A DNA stretch of 19,480 nucleotides from Legionellales bacterium UBA2469 (GTDB lineage: Bacteria > Pseudomonadota > Gammaproteobacteria > Legionellales > Legionellaceae), in NCBI GenBank assembly GCA_002342175.1, contig DDPL01000045.1, forward strand, positions 13,680 to 33,159. Reading direction: 5' to 3'. The position numbers and the translations under genes are program-made. Positions within the stretch are counted from its first letter, which is position 1. Each line of letters starts with the position of its first letter. Below are positions 1 through 6,422 of this stretch, one piece after another. Below the pieces are notes generated by a model, which was not told the origin of the DNA, did not search any database, and saw nothing but the letters and a program-made list of their open reading frames with translations.

Positions 1-13
1 TTTTCTGGATACA

Positions 14-460
14 TCACTTGAATGTATGTTGTCGCCAAGCTTCGAATGTGATGATGGCAACGGCATTGGATAAATTTAAACTGCGACTCTCAGGTCTCAT
101 TGGAATGCGTATGGGATGAAATTCACGACGAATTTCAGGAGGTAGCCCACGTGTCTCTGGCCCAAATAGCAATACACACTCTTCGGGATAGGCCACATCG
201 GCATACGATTGTGTGGCATGCGTGGTGCATGGAAAAATAACTTTTTGACGATGTTTATCTATGAAATCTTGCCAGGAATCATGGTGTTCGATGTGCGCAA
301 ACTCATGATAATCGAGACCTGCACGACGTAGGCGTTTGTCATCCCAACCAAAACCTAAAGGATGAATTAAATGTAAATGGACACCTGCATTGGCGCATAA
401 ACGGATAATATTCCCTGTATTTTGTGGAATTTCAGGTTGATATAATGCAACATGAATCAT
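14..460 (-). CDS. trmL: tRNA (cytidine/uridine-34-2'-O)-methyltransferase TrmL
   Basis: A 148-residue SPOUT-class enzyme that by family methylates the ribose 2'-OH of the wobble nucleotide (C34 or cmnm5U34) in leucine tRNAs, using S-adenosylmethionine in the cytoplasm. Seen in the protein: the N-terminal QPEIPQNTGNIIRLC segment, the FGPETRGLP loop near residue 100, and the C-terminal IPMRPESRSLNLSNAVAI knot that binds the cofactor. The length is close to that of E. coli TrmL (about 157). The ATG at 460 is preceded by an AGAGG ribosome-binding site about 7 nt upstream. The gene lies downstream of the AAA ATPase gene on the same strand, with a 76-nt gap, so it may have its own promoter. Nothing looks damaged. 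A related SPOUT methyltransferase is possible but less likely. Confidence 0.95.
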   Translation of the reverse strand: MIHVALYQPEIPQNTGNIIRLCANAGVHLHLIHPLGFGWDDKRLRRAGLDYHEFAHIEHHDSWQDFIDKHRQKVIFPCTTHATQSYADVAYPEECVLLFGPETRGLPPEIRREFHPIRIPMRPESRSLNLSNAVAIITFEAWRQHTFK

Positions 461-536
461 GGAAAGGCCTCTATCTATTTTGCCGGATCTTCGTCAATTT
501 ACACCTTTTTGTCAATAAAGTTATGCGGCTACGCTA

Positions 537-1811
537 TTATGTTAGGTGAGAATATTTATTTTTTTGTTGTGCTTTCAAATAATCATTTAAGCTGATGATT
601 CTGCCGGGAAGTTTAAGTTCTTTACAAGCTTGATTTAGTGCACGTTGCCCTCGAAGTAACGTATGTTCATCGCTAACATCCCAAACAACCTGTAATAGTT
701 CTTTATTGCCTTCCTTGTCTTCGGTGACAAAATCAATTTCATAACCATCTGAAGTGGTATAATAATAAACTTTTTTCCCTTCCCGACGACAATCCAAATA
801 AACTTGGTTTTCTAAAAGTTTTTCGTAAAGCGCATTGGTTTTTAATGAAACGGCATGAATCAAACCATTATCAATGACATAAATTTTTTTGGGTGCATTT
901 TGTCTTAATCGTACCGATTCACTAAATTGAGAAACCGTAAAAATTAGATAAGCTTCTTCAATATACTGGATATATGAATAAATTGTATCTTTACTCACTT
1001 TAAATCCTTGACTACGAATATCATTATAAAATTTATGCACGGAAAATAAAGAAGCAGCATTACAAATTAATGAATTAATCAGATATTTTAGTAAGCTAAT
1101 TTTCTCGACATGATGTCGTTCCACCACATCACGTAATACAACGGTATCAATATATGACTGAAGTGTTTCTCGACGATCGTGGGGGAACATCGACTGAATA
1201 CCTGGAAAACCACCTGTATTAAAAAAAGTTAGCAAATGGTTGTTCATGTGATCAAAGGCTTTTTGACCAAAAGGCAACGGTGGAATTTTTAATTCATGTG
1301 CCACAATATATTCCTGGAAATTATATGGCCAAACTTCGATAGATATTGCTCGTCCTCGCAGGGAAGTCGCGATTTCAGAACTGAGAAGTTTTGATGAAGA
1401 GCCGGTTAAATAGAGTTGTATGTTTTTCTTATCGTGGACTCGTCGTATAACTTGTTGCCAATTATCAACGGTATGAACTTCATCTAGGAAAAAATAACAA
1501 CGTCGATGATGATTTTGAGGATATAGGGTATAAAATGAATCCAACAATTCCCCCATTTCTTTCGCATTCATAGGAAGCAAGCGTTCATCTTCAAAATTAA
1601 TTAATAAAATTTGTTCATAAGACACGCCATTTTTTAATAATGCTTGAATCGTTTGGTATAAAAAACATGACTTTCCAGAACGTCTCATACCAATCGCAAC
1701 TTTTATCATGTTATCGGCTTCGGGAAATTTAAATTCACGAGGAATATTTTTTTGAGAACGTTCAATAATATCGAATGTTTCTTCAACAAGGGTTTCAATA
1801 AATGGATACAT
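537..1811 (-). CDS. AAA-family ATPase with DUF4143-like C-terminal domain, function unknown
   Basis: A 424-residue protein of the widespread 'ATP-binding protein' family (AAA_14 plus DUF4143). Seen: Walker A GMRRSGKS at residues 41-48, Walker B YFFLDEVH with D110-E111, a sensor-like LTGSSSKLL at about 135-143, and the SLRGR segment that follows it in this family. The C-terminal part carries YEIDFV (acidic pair around 358-360) and a following strand LLQVVWDV. This resembles the core of PD-(D/E)XK nuclease-like folds reported for DUF4143, but I cannot show that it is catalytic. Biological roles of this family are poorly known, and members are often scattered singly as accessory genes. It sits between mlaA and trmL on the same strand. 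The AAGGA ribosome-binding site, 8 nt before the ATG, lies inside a palindrome that is repeated upstream. This suggests dedicated regulation, possibly autoregulation. Confidence 0.9.
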   Translation of the reverse strand: MYPFIETLVEETFDIIERSQKNIPREFKFPEADNMIKVAIGMRRSGKSCFLYQTIQALLKNGVSYEQILLINFEDERLLPMNAKEMGELLDSFYTLYPQNHHRRCYFFLDEVHTVDNWQQVIRRVHDKKNIQLYLTGSSSKLLSSEIATSLRGRAISIEVWPYNFQEYIVAHELKIPPLPFGQKAFDHMNNHLLTFFNTGGFPGIQSMFPHDRRETLQSYIDTVVLRDVVERHHVEKISLLKYLINSLICNAASLFSVHKFYNDIRSQGFKVSKDTIYSYIQYIEEAYLIFTVSQFSESVRLRQNAPKKIYVIDNGLIHAVSLKTNALYEKLLENQVYLDCRREGKKVYYYTTSDGYEIDFVTEDKEGNKELLQVVWDVSDEHTLLRGQRALNQACKELKLPGRIISLNDYLKAQQKNKYSHLT

Positions 1812-1813
1812 GA

Positions 1814-1838
1814 TTTATTTCCTTTTCAAAAAGGAAAC
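1814..1838. repeat. Palindromic 25-bp repeat, copy 1, over the transcription start and ribosome-binding site of the AAA gene
   Basis: The 20-bp core TTTCCTTTT-CA-AAAAGGAAA at 1818-1837 is a perfect inverted repeat with a 2-nt centre. The flanks TTTA and C are shared with copy 2. It contains the AAGGA Shine-Dalgarno sequence of the minus-strand AAA gene. Because the predicted transcript starts inside it, it is more likely a DNA operator than an RNA hairpin. Confidence 0.8.
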
Positions 1839-1865
1839 TATAGCTTATTTATTTCCTTTTGTAAA
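1837..1865 (-). promoter_or_regulatory. Candidate sigma70-type promoter of the AAA ATPase gene
   Basis: On the minus strand, TTTACA (plus positions 1860-1865) is followed after exactly 17 nt by TATAGT (1837-1842). Each hexamer differs from consensus at one base. Transcription would begin near 1830, about 19 nt before the ATG. The -35 box overlaps the upstream palindrome, and the start point falls in the downstream one. Confidence 0.7.
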
Positions 1866-1872
1866 AGGAAAC
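1848..1872. repeat. Palindromic 25-bp repeat, copy 2, over the -35 box of the AAA gene promoter
   Basis: The 20-bp core TTTCCTTTT-GT-AAAAGGAAA at 1852-1871 is a perfect inverted repeat. It differs from copy 1 only at the centre, and the centres are 34 bp apart. It overlaps the predicted -35 hexamer and begins 7 bp from the mlaA stop codon, so it could also slow readthrough from mlaA. Confidence 0.8.
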
Positions 1873-1878
1873 AATAAT

Positions 1879-2589
1879 TTAGTCCATCACGTACAAATCT
1901 TGACTCTGATCTTGGTTGACATCAGGACGAATATCAGCAATTTGGTTTTTGCGCAATTGCAAGTAGGCATCTCGTATAAAGGCATATTGGTCAAGCGCAT
2001 TCTTTAAGAGAGGCTCGCTGTCGACCAATTGTGAACGTAGGTCAAGGTATCGAACACCAAGTATTGGCCATAGATAAACATCCGGAATGTATGGATAGGG
2101 CGTAAAGAGCGTATAGTCAACAATCAATCCCATACTGTCGCGAATGGTTGCAGGCCCTAAGAATGGAATCATGATATAGGGTGACCGCGGACTTCCCCAA
2201 TAAGCCATGGTAAGACCAAAATCATTGCGATGCACAGGATAACCTTTAGTGCTTGCCACATCAAAAATACCGCCAATGCCTAAGGTGGTATTGATGAGTA
2301 AACGAATCAAATCTTTTTGTGTTTGTGGGAAATTCAATTGCAAAATGTCATTTGCAATGGTAGGAAGCGTGGCCACGTTATTGTAAACACCATTGATGCT
2401 GGCACGTACAGGCGCAGGAATTGCCCAAATATAAAGGTGTGTTGGTGGTTTAATAACGGTGGCGTCAAAAGCCATATTAAATTTAAAGACTTCGCGGTTT
2501 ATCTTTTCAAATGGATCTTCTGGATTGCTTGAACAATGGTAATGACAACCATTCAAAAAAAGAATTAAAACGAGTATCCAAATCCGCAT
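1879..2589 (-). CDS. mlaA: MlaA (VacJ) family outer-membrane lipoprotein
   Basis: Outer-membrane component of the Mla phospholipid transport pathway, which removes misplaced phospholipids from the outer leaflet. I use the ATG at 2589 (236 residues). It starts directly with a lipoprotein signal MRIWILVLILFLNGC, whose lipobox cysteine is residue 15. A TTG 15 nt upstream could extend the frame but adds residues before the signal peptide, and its GGAA is better read as the ribosome-binding site. Family features seen: DPFEKINREVFKFN just after the lipobox, the NGVYNNVATLPTIAND segment, GIFDVAS, the hydrophobic YIMIPFLGPATIRD stretch and the YLDLRSQL helix. The other Mla components (MlaFEDCB) are not in this window. 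Its transcript runs toward the AAA ATPase gene, with no clear GC-rich terminator between them. Confidence 0.93.
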   Translation of the reverse strand: MRIWILVLILFLNGCHYHCSSNPEDPFEKINREVFKFNMAFDATVIKPPTHLYIWAIPAPVRASINGVYNNVATLPTIANDILQLNFPQTQKDLIRLLINTTLGIGGIFDVASTKGYPVHRNDFGLTMAYWGSPRSPYIMIPFLGPATIRDSMGLIVDYTLFTPYPYIPDVYLWPILGVRYLDLRSQLVDSEPLLKNALDQYAFIRDAYLQLRKNQIADIRPDVNQDQSQDLYVMD

Positions 2590-2680
2590 GAAATCTGATT
2601 CCAAAAAAGTGTTGTTTTCATCCTATCCTACTTTGTAAAATTTTCATATGCTATCATGCATCTTTTTCAAGAGAATTCTT

Positions 2681-3091
2681 ATGCATATCGATTCACGATT
2701 GGAACAGGGCGTTTTTTTGTTAGGGGATTTGTCTTTATGTCGCGTGTACTTAAAAGATATTCAAGATTATCCTTGGTTAGTTCTTGTGCCTAAGATTGAA
2801 GGTGTTACAGAGATTTATGAGTTGTCTTCAACCGAACAGGCGCAGTTGATGAATGATGTCACCACAGCATCAAAGCTGATAAAAGCCCATTTTGATGTTG
2901 AAAAAATGAATGTCGCATCGCTTGGCAATATCGTTTCACAATTACATGTTCATGTGGTAGGTCGCAGATGCAATGATCCCTTATGGCCCCATGCGATTTG
3001 GCAAGCAGACTTACAACCCAATCCATATCAGGAACCTGAAAGATGGATTCAGCTTCAACGCGCTTTTCACCACCAGGAAAATGGTTCATAA
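2681..3091 (+). CDS. HIT-family (histidine triad) nucleotide-binding protein
   Basis: A 136-residue member of the HIT superfamily, which hydrolyses or transfers nucleotides such as dinucleoside polyphosphates. The signature region is NIVSQLHVHVVGRR at about 83-96, with H89 and H91. In the usual H-x-H-x-H-x-x triad the third histidine would be at 93, where this protein has V; the following WP (LWPHAIW) fits a proteobacterial HIT subfamily in which that position varies. The start at 2681 follows AAGAGAA with 5-nt spacing. An ATG at 2648 in frame would add 11 residues without a good ribosome-binding site. The stop lies 28 nt before the uvrD start chosen here, so the two are probably co-transcribed. 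The substrate cannot be told from sequence. Confidence 0.88.
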   Translation: MHIDSRLEQGVFLLGDLSLCRVYLKDIQDYPWLVLVPKIEGVTEIYELSSTEQAQLMNDVTTASKLIKAHFDVEKMNVASLGNIVSQLHVHVVGRRCNDPLWPHAIWQADLQPNPYQEPERWIQLQRAFHHQENGS

Positions 3092-3119
3092 TGACGCAAA
3101 AAATTTAAGGAACTTCAAC

Positions 3120-5279
3120 GTGCACGCCGTAACTTGGTTAGAAAAGCTAAATCCCGAACAACAAAAAGCAGTCACTGCGCCATTAAAAAATAGTTTGATT
3201 CTAGCCGGTGCCGGCAGTGGTAAAACACGTGTACTGGTTAACCGCATTGGATGGTTGGTTGAACAACAAGCCCTCAATTTATCTCAAGTCATGGCCGTGA
3301 CTTTTACCAATAAAGCCGCAAGTGAAATGAAACACCGTTTAAAACAGTTATTGCCCCATGTCCCATTTGACTGGTGGGTGGGGACATTTCATGGCTTATG
3401 TCATCGATTTTTAAGACAACACGCCCAACTTGCAGGCCTCAGTCCTCATTTTCAAATTTTAGATAGTGACGATCAATCCCGAATGATGAAAAGGGTACTT
3501 CAAGAATTGAATCTGGATTTGGAACAATGGCCAGTTAAAAAAGCGCAAGGCTTTATTAATCAACAAAAAGATGAAGGTTTACGTCCGCATCAAGTTCAAG
3601 CGCCTTCTTTTGGTCCGGTGCGAACCTGGGTTCAAGTTTACCAAGCCTATCATGATGCTTGTATTCGAAGCGAGGTGGTAGATTTTGCTGAGCTTTTATT
3701 GCGCACCGTTGAGATGTTCAAACGTCATCCTGATTTATTGGCACATTACCGCCATCAATTTCAATTGATATTGGTCGATGAGTTTCAAGATACCAATCGT
3801 ATTCAATATGAGTGGCTAAAACTTTTAGCAGGAACCGATACAGCAGTCATGGCGGTTGGCGATGATGATCAGTCAATTTATGGCTGGCGAGGCGCCCGCG
3901 TTGAAAATATTGTTCGTTTTACGGAAGATTTTAGCGATGTGGCCGTGATTCGTTTAGAACAAAATTATCGTTCAACCCATAATATTTTACATGCAGCCAA
4001 TGCACTCATTGCCAATAACAGAGAACGCATGGGTAAATCATTGTGGACTGAAGGAGTAGAAGGCGAGAAGATTCAGATTTATAGTGCATTCAACGAACTT
4101 GAAGAAGCAATGTTTGTGCGTACTGAGATTCAAAAAGCCTTAGATAATGGGCGGCATGCCAATGACATTGCGATTTTATACCGTTCCAATGCGCAATCCC
4201 GGGTGATGGAAGAAGCACTCATGCGAGCAGGTATTAGCTATCGAATCCATGGCGGTATGCGCTTTTTTGAACGAGCCGAGATTAAAGATGCCATGGCTTA
4301 TTTGCGCTTGTTGATCAATCCACACGATGATGCGGCTTTTGAACGCGCAATTCATGTGCCATCGCGTGGGGTCGGCGAGAAAACGCTTGCTTATATTCGC
4401 GAGCAAGCCAAACTCAAAGAAGTGTCTTTATGGTCAGCAGTGCTTGATATTTTAAAACAGGATGAACTTACACCACGTGCTGCCAATGCATTGAAAGGAT
4501 TTATCCATGCATTTGACCAATGGCAACAAGTAATGCCTGAGTTATCATTATCATCGCTTGCCATGACCATCATCGAAGAAAGTGGTTTGTTAATCCATTA
4601 CACTGAAAAGCATAAGGAACGAGCTGATTCTAAACGTGAAAACTTAATGGAGTTGGTTAATGCCGTTGAAGAGTTTACACGCCAGAATCCGGAAGAAGGT
4701 TCTTTAGTGTTATTTTTAACTCAAGCTGCATTAGAGGCAGGGGAGTGGCAAGCTCATGAACATGAGGTGCATGTTCAATTAATGACTTTACATGCCGCCA
4801 AAGGTTTAGAGTTTCCGATGGTGTTTATGATTGGTATGGAAGAGGGCTTGTTTCCAAGTCAAATGTCCATGGATGAGCCTGGACGTTTAGAGGAAGAGCG
4901 ACGTCTCTGCTATGTCGGGATGACCCGTGCTATGGAAAAATTATATTTGTGTTATGCTGAAGTGCGTCGACAATATGGTCGGGAACAGTACCATCGACCC
5001 TCACGTTTTTTAGCAGAACTTCCCATGGACTTGGTGCATGCAATTCGACCGCGATCAAACAATACCTTTAAATCACAAACTGCAAGCTTTTCACCGCCGG
5101 TTGATACGAACGCACCGTTTCGAATTGGTCAAACCGTTAGCCATGCACATTTTGGTTCAGGCGTTGTGCTTGCCATGGAAGGACAAGGAAGCAATATGCG
5201 TATCCAAGTTCGATTTAATCAACATGGTGCCAAGTGGTTGGTACTGGCGTACGCAAAACTCACCGCTGTTGATTGCTGA
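3120..5279 (+). CDS. uvrD: DNA helicase II UvrD
   Basis: SF1A 3'-5' DNA helicase that unwinds DNA in nucleotide excision repair and mismatch repair. All helicase motifs are visible: GAGSGKT (30-36), AVTFTNKAASEM, LVDEFQDTN (DEFQD at 220-224), VGDDDQSIYGWRGA, LEQNYRST, LMTLHAAKGLEF and RRLCYVGMTRA. The C-terminus (FGSGVVLAMEG...KWLVLAYAKL) matches the small Tudor-like tail of UvrD. The open frame extends upstream to 2973 inside the HIT gene. I choose GTG at 3120 because AAGGA lies 8 nt before it, and the resulting 719 residues match the 720 of E. coli UvrD. An ATG at 3081 is an alternative. Rep or PcrA are the other candidates, but the tail and length favour UvrD. Confidence 0.96.
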   Translation: MHAVTWLEKLNPEQQKAVTAPLKNSLILAGAGSGKTRVLVNRIGWLVEQQALNLSQVMAVTFTNKAASEMKHRLKQLLPHVPFDWWVGTFHGLCHRFLRQHAQLAGLSPHFQILDSDDQSRMMKRVLQELNLDLEQWPVKKAQGFINQQKDEGLRPHQVQAPSFGPVRTWVQVYQAYHDACIRSEVVDFAELLLRTVEMFKRHPDLLAHYRHQFQLILVDEFQDTNRIQYEWLKLLAGTDTAVMAVGDDDQSIYGWRGARVENIVRFTEDFSDVAVIRLEQNYRSTHNILHAANALIANNRERMGKSLWTEGVEGEKIQIYSAFNELEEAMFVRTEIQKALDNGRHANDIAILYRSNAQSRVMEEALMRAGISYRIHGGMRFFERAEIKDAMAYLRLLINPHDDAAFERAIHVPSRGVGEKTLAYIREQAKLKEVSLWSAVLDILKQDELTPRAANALKGFIHAFDQWQQVMPELSLSSLAMTIIEESGLLIHYTEKHKERADSKRENLMELVNAVEEFTRQNPEEGSLVLFLTQAALEAGEWQAHEHEVHVQLMTLHAAKGLEFPMVFMIGMEEGLFPSQMSMDEPGRLEEERRLCYVGMTRAMEKLYLCYAEVRRQYGREQYHRPSRFLAELPMDLVHAIRPRSNNTFKSQTASFSPPVDTNAPFRIGQTVSHAHFGSGVVLAMEGQGSNMRIQVRFNQHGAKWLVLAYAKLTAVDC

Positions 5280-5287
5280 TAATAATA

Positions 5288-5316
5288 TTAACAACATGGA
5301 CTTTTTTTGTTATCAT
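5288..5316 (+). promoter_or_regulatory. Candidate promoter of the 130-residue protein gene
   Basis: TTAACA (5288-5293), 17-nt spacer, TATCAT (5311-5316); one mismatch to consensus in each box. It lies directly after the uvrD stop and about 28 nt upstream of the GTG at 5344. This would give the small gene a promoter independent of uvrD. Confidence 0.55.
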
Positions 5317-5343
5317 AATGTTTTTTATTGATCAGGTTATATT

Positions 5344-5736
5344 GTGGATAATAAAGATTTAAAGAAACAACGACTGAAAGACTTAAATGAACGAGTTGCC
5401 TCAGGACAATTAGATATCAGAAATTCTGTTGAACGTTTGATGGATAAAGTGCATCAGATTCGTTTTGAAGTTGATTTTATGTTGCTAAAACAGCAGTGTA
5501 AGAAAATCGCCAATTCACCGACAAAAAATCGTTACCGAGACGCCATTAAAAACAATCCCTGCTTACAAAGCTTTGAAACAGATTCACCAGGCTTTTTAGT
5601 GACCAATCTTGAACATCGTTTTTTTTCTTCTTCTCCGGGAAAAAAGTCCGTCAGACCTACACCCTTGTCACCAAAAGCAAAATCACCTGCGAAGGCTAAA
5701 TCCAGTCCTTATAGTCCAATCGGTATGTCTCGATAG
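5344..5736 (+). CDS. Small hypothetical protein with a Ser/Pro/Lys-rich C-terminal tail
   Basis: I do not recognise this 130-residue protein. The GTG start is preceded by CAGG about 7 nt upstream. Residues 1-65 are charged and predicted helical (KKQRLKDLNERVASGQ...), with no signal peptide or membrane segment. The last 35 residues are rich in Ser, Pro and Lys and contain S-P-G-K and S-P-A-K, which resemble histone H1-like tails or eukaryotic proline-directed kinase sites. Such a composition would suit nucleic-acid binding or an exported effector, but neither is shown. The final 54 bases overlap the end of the convergent PQ-loop gene. A candidate promoter precedes the gene, so it seems to be expressed on its own. 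Confidence 0.65.
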   Translation: MDNKDLKKQRLKDLNERVASGQLDIRNSVERLMDKVHQIRFEVDFMLLKQQCKKIANSPTKNRYRDAIKNNPCLQSFETDSPGFLVTNLEHRFFSSSPGKKSVRPTPLSPKAKSPAKAKSSPYSPIGMSR

Positions 5737-6327
5737 TGTGATTTGTCCAAATAGATAAAGCTTAAACACTAGACTTAATAATGTTCCCCATAAGTTGGGC
5801 AAGTCCCAACTTAAACACCAAGCGGCAGTCACATCACAACCGCTTAAACCCATGCTTAAAAGCAAATAACGCATATCAATGGCATCCCTTTCATCGGGAT
5901 GCTGATGATATTTGATGATTTGCGGTAAAAAATGAAAGAGGAAAAGGGTGCGAGATAGCCATGCGTAAACCTTGGGTGAGACGGGAAATAAGAACGGCCA
6001 CGTGACCATGAGGATACCCAGAATAAGATAGATTGACCAACGAGATGGTTTTTGGCGGCGGTAAAACAAGACCCATTGAGCATGTTGAATGCAAAGGCAG
6101 GTTAATCCAATGCATGAAACTGTTAAATATTGCCAGGGCATATTTCTTGTGAGGGCATATAATAAATCACAACTGTAGGCTTGTAATATCATGGCATGCA
6201 TGAGAAAGCTCATATGCGCAAATGTTTGATATTTTGCATTGTGAATCAGTTGTGGGATATAAAGAATGAGGTAAAGAACAAACGCAATATTAAGAAAAAG
6301 GTGTCCGATATCGTCCAACATAAACAT
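5683..6327 (-). CDS. PQ-loop family integral membrane protein
   Basis: A 214-residue, strongly hydrophobic protein with about six or seven membrane segments. It contains two P-Q motifs in matching contexts, LYIPQLIHN near residue 25 and FHFLPQIIKY near 135, each followed by basic residues. This is the layout of PQ-loop (MtN3/KDELR/SWEET-like) transporters, built from two three-helix repeats. Members move small solutes such as amino acids or sugars; the substrate here is unknown. The first ATG (6327) has only a weak AAAAGA before it. A second ATG at 6321 has better spacing and may be the true start. Its 3' end overlaps the convergent 130-residue gene by 54 bases, so both C-termini share DNA. 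No terminator was seen between the two genes. Confidence 0.8.
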   Translation of the reverse strand: MFMLDDIGHLFLNIAFVLYLILYIPQLIHNAKYQTFAHMSFLMHAMILQAYSCDLLYALTRNMPWQYLTVSCIGLTCLCIQHAQWVLFYRRQKPSRWSIYLILGILMVTWPFLFPVSPKVYAWLSRTLFLFHFLPQIIKYHQHPDERDAIDMRYLLLSMGLSGCDVTAAWCLSWDLPNLWGTLLSLVFKLYLFGQITLSRHTDWTIRTGFSLRR

Positions 6328-6364
6328 TCTTTTGAAAAAAAAAACATTTTGCCAAACTTTTTAG

Positions 6365-6392
6365 TTGAAATCAAATCTAAATGCGTTAAAAT
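6365..6392 (+). promoter_or_regulatory. Candidate promoter of the 504-residue repeat protein
   Basis: TTGAAA (6365-6370), 16-nt spacer, TAAAAT (6387-6392), about 30 nt upstream of the ATG at 6423. Both hexamers are near consensus, but the local AT content makes chance matches likely. Confidence 0.45.
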
Positions 6393-6422
6393 TGTCTCAA
6401 AATAATACTGGGTGTTAATTTA

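Noticed and set aside
2973..3119. Long in-frame extension of uvrD upstream into the HIT gene
   Set aside because: It would add 49 residues not found in UvrD proteins. The GTG at 3120 has a strong AAGGA at 8 nt and gives the normal family length.
5038..5331. 97-codon open frame on the plus strand over the uvrD end
   Set aside because: It lies in another frame of a clear uvrD coding region, has no family features, and its end is only AT-rich intergenic DNA.
6335..6344. Run of ten A as a phase-variation tract
   Set aside because: It lies upstream of, not within, the PQ-loop gene and is unremarkable in DNA this AT-rich; no reading frame depends on it.
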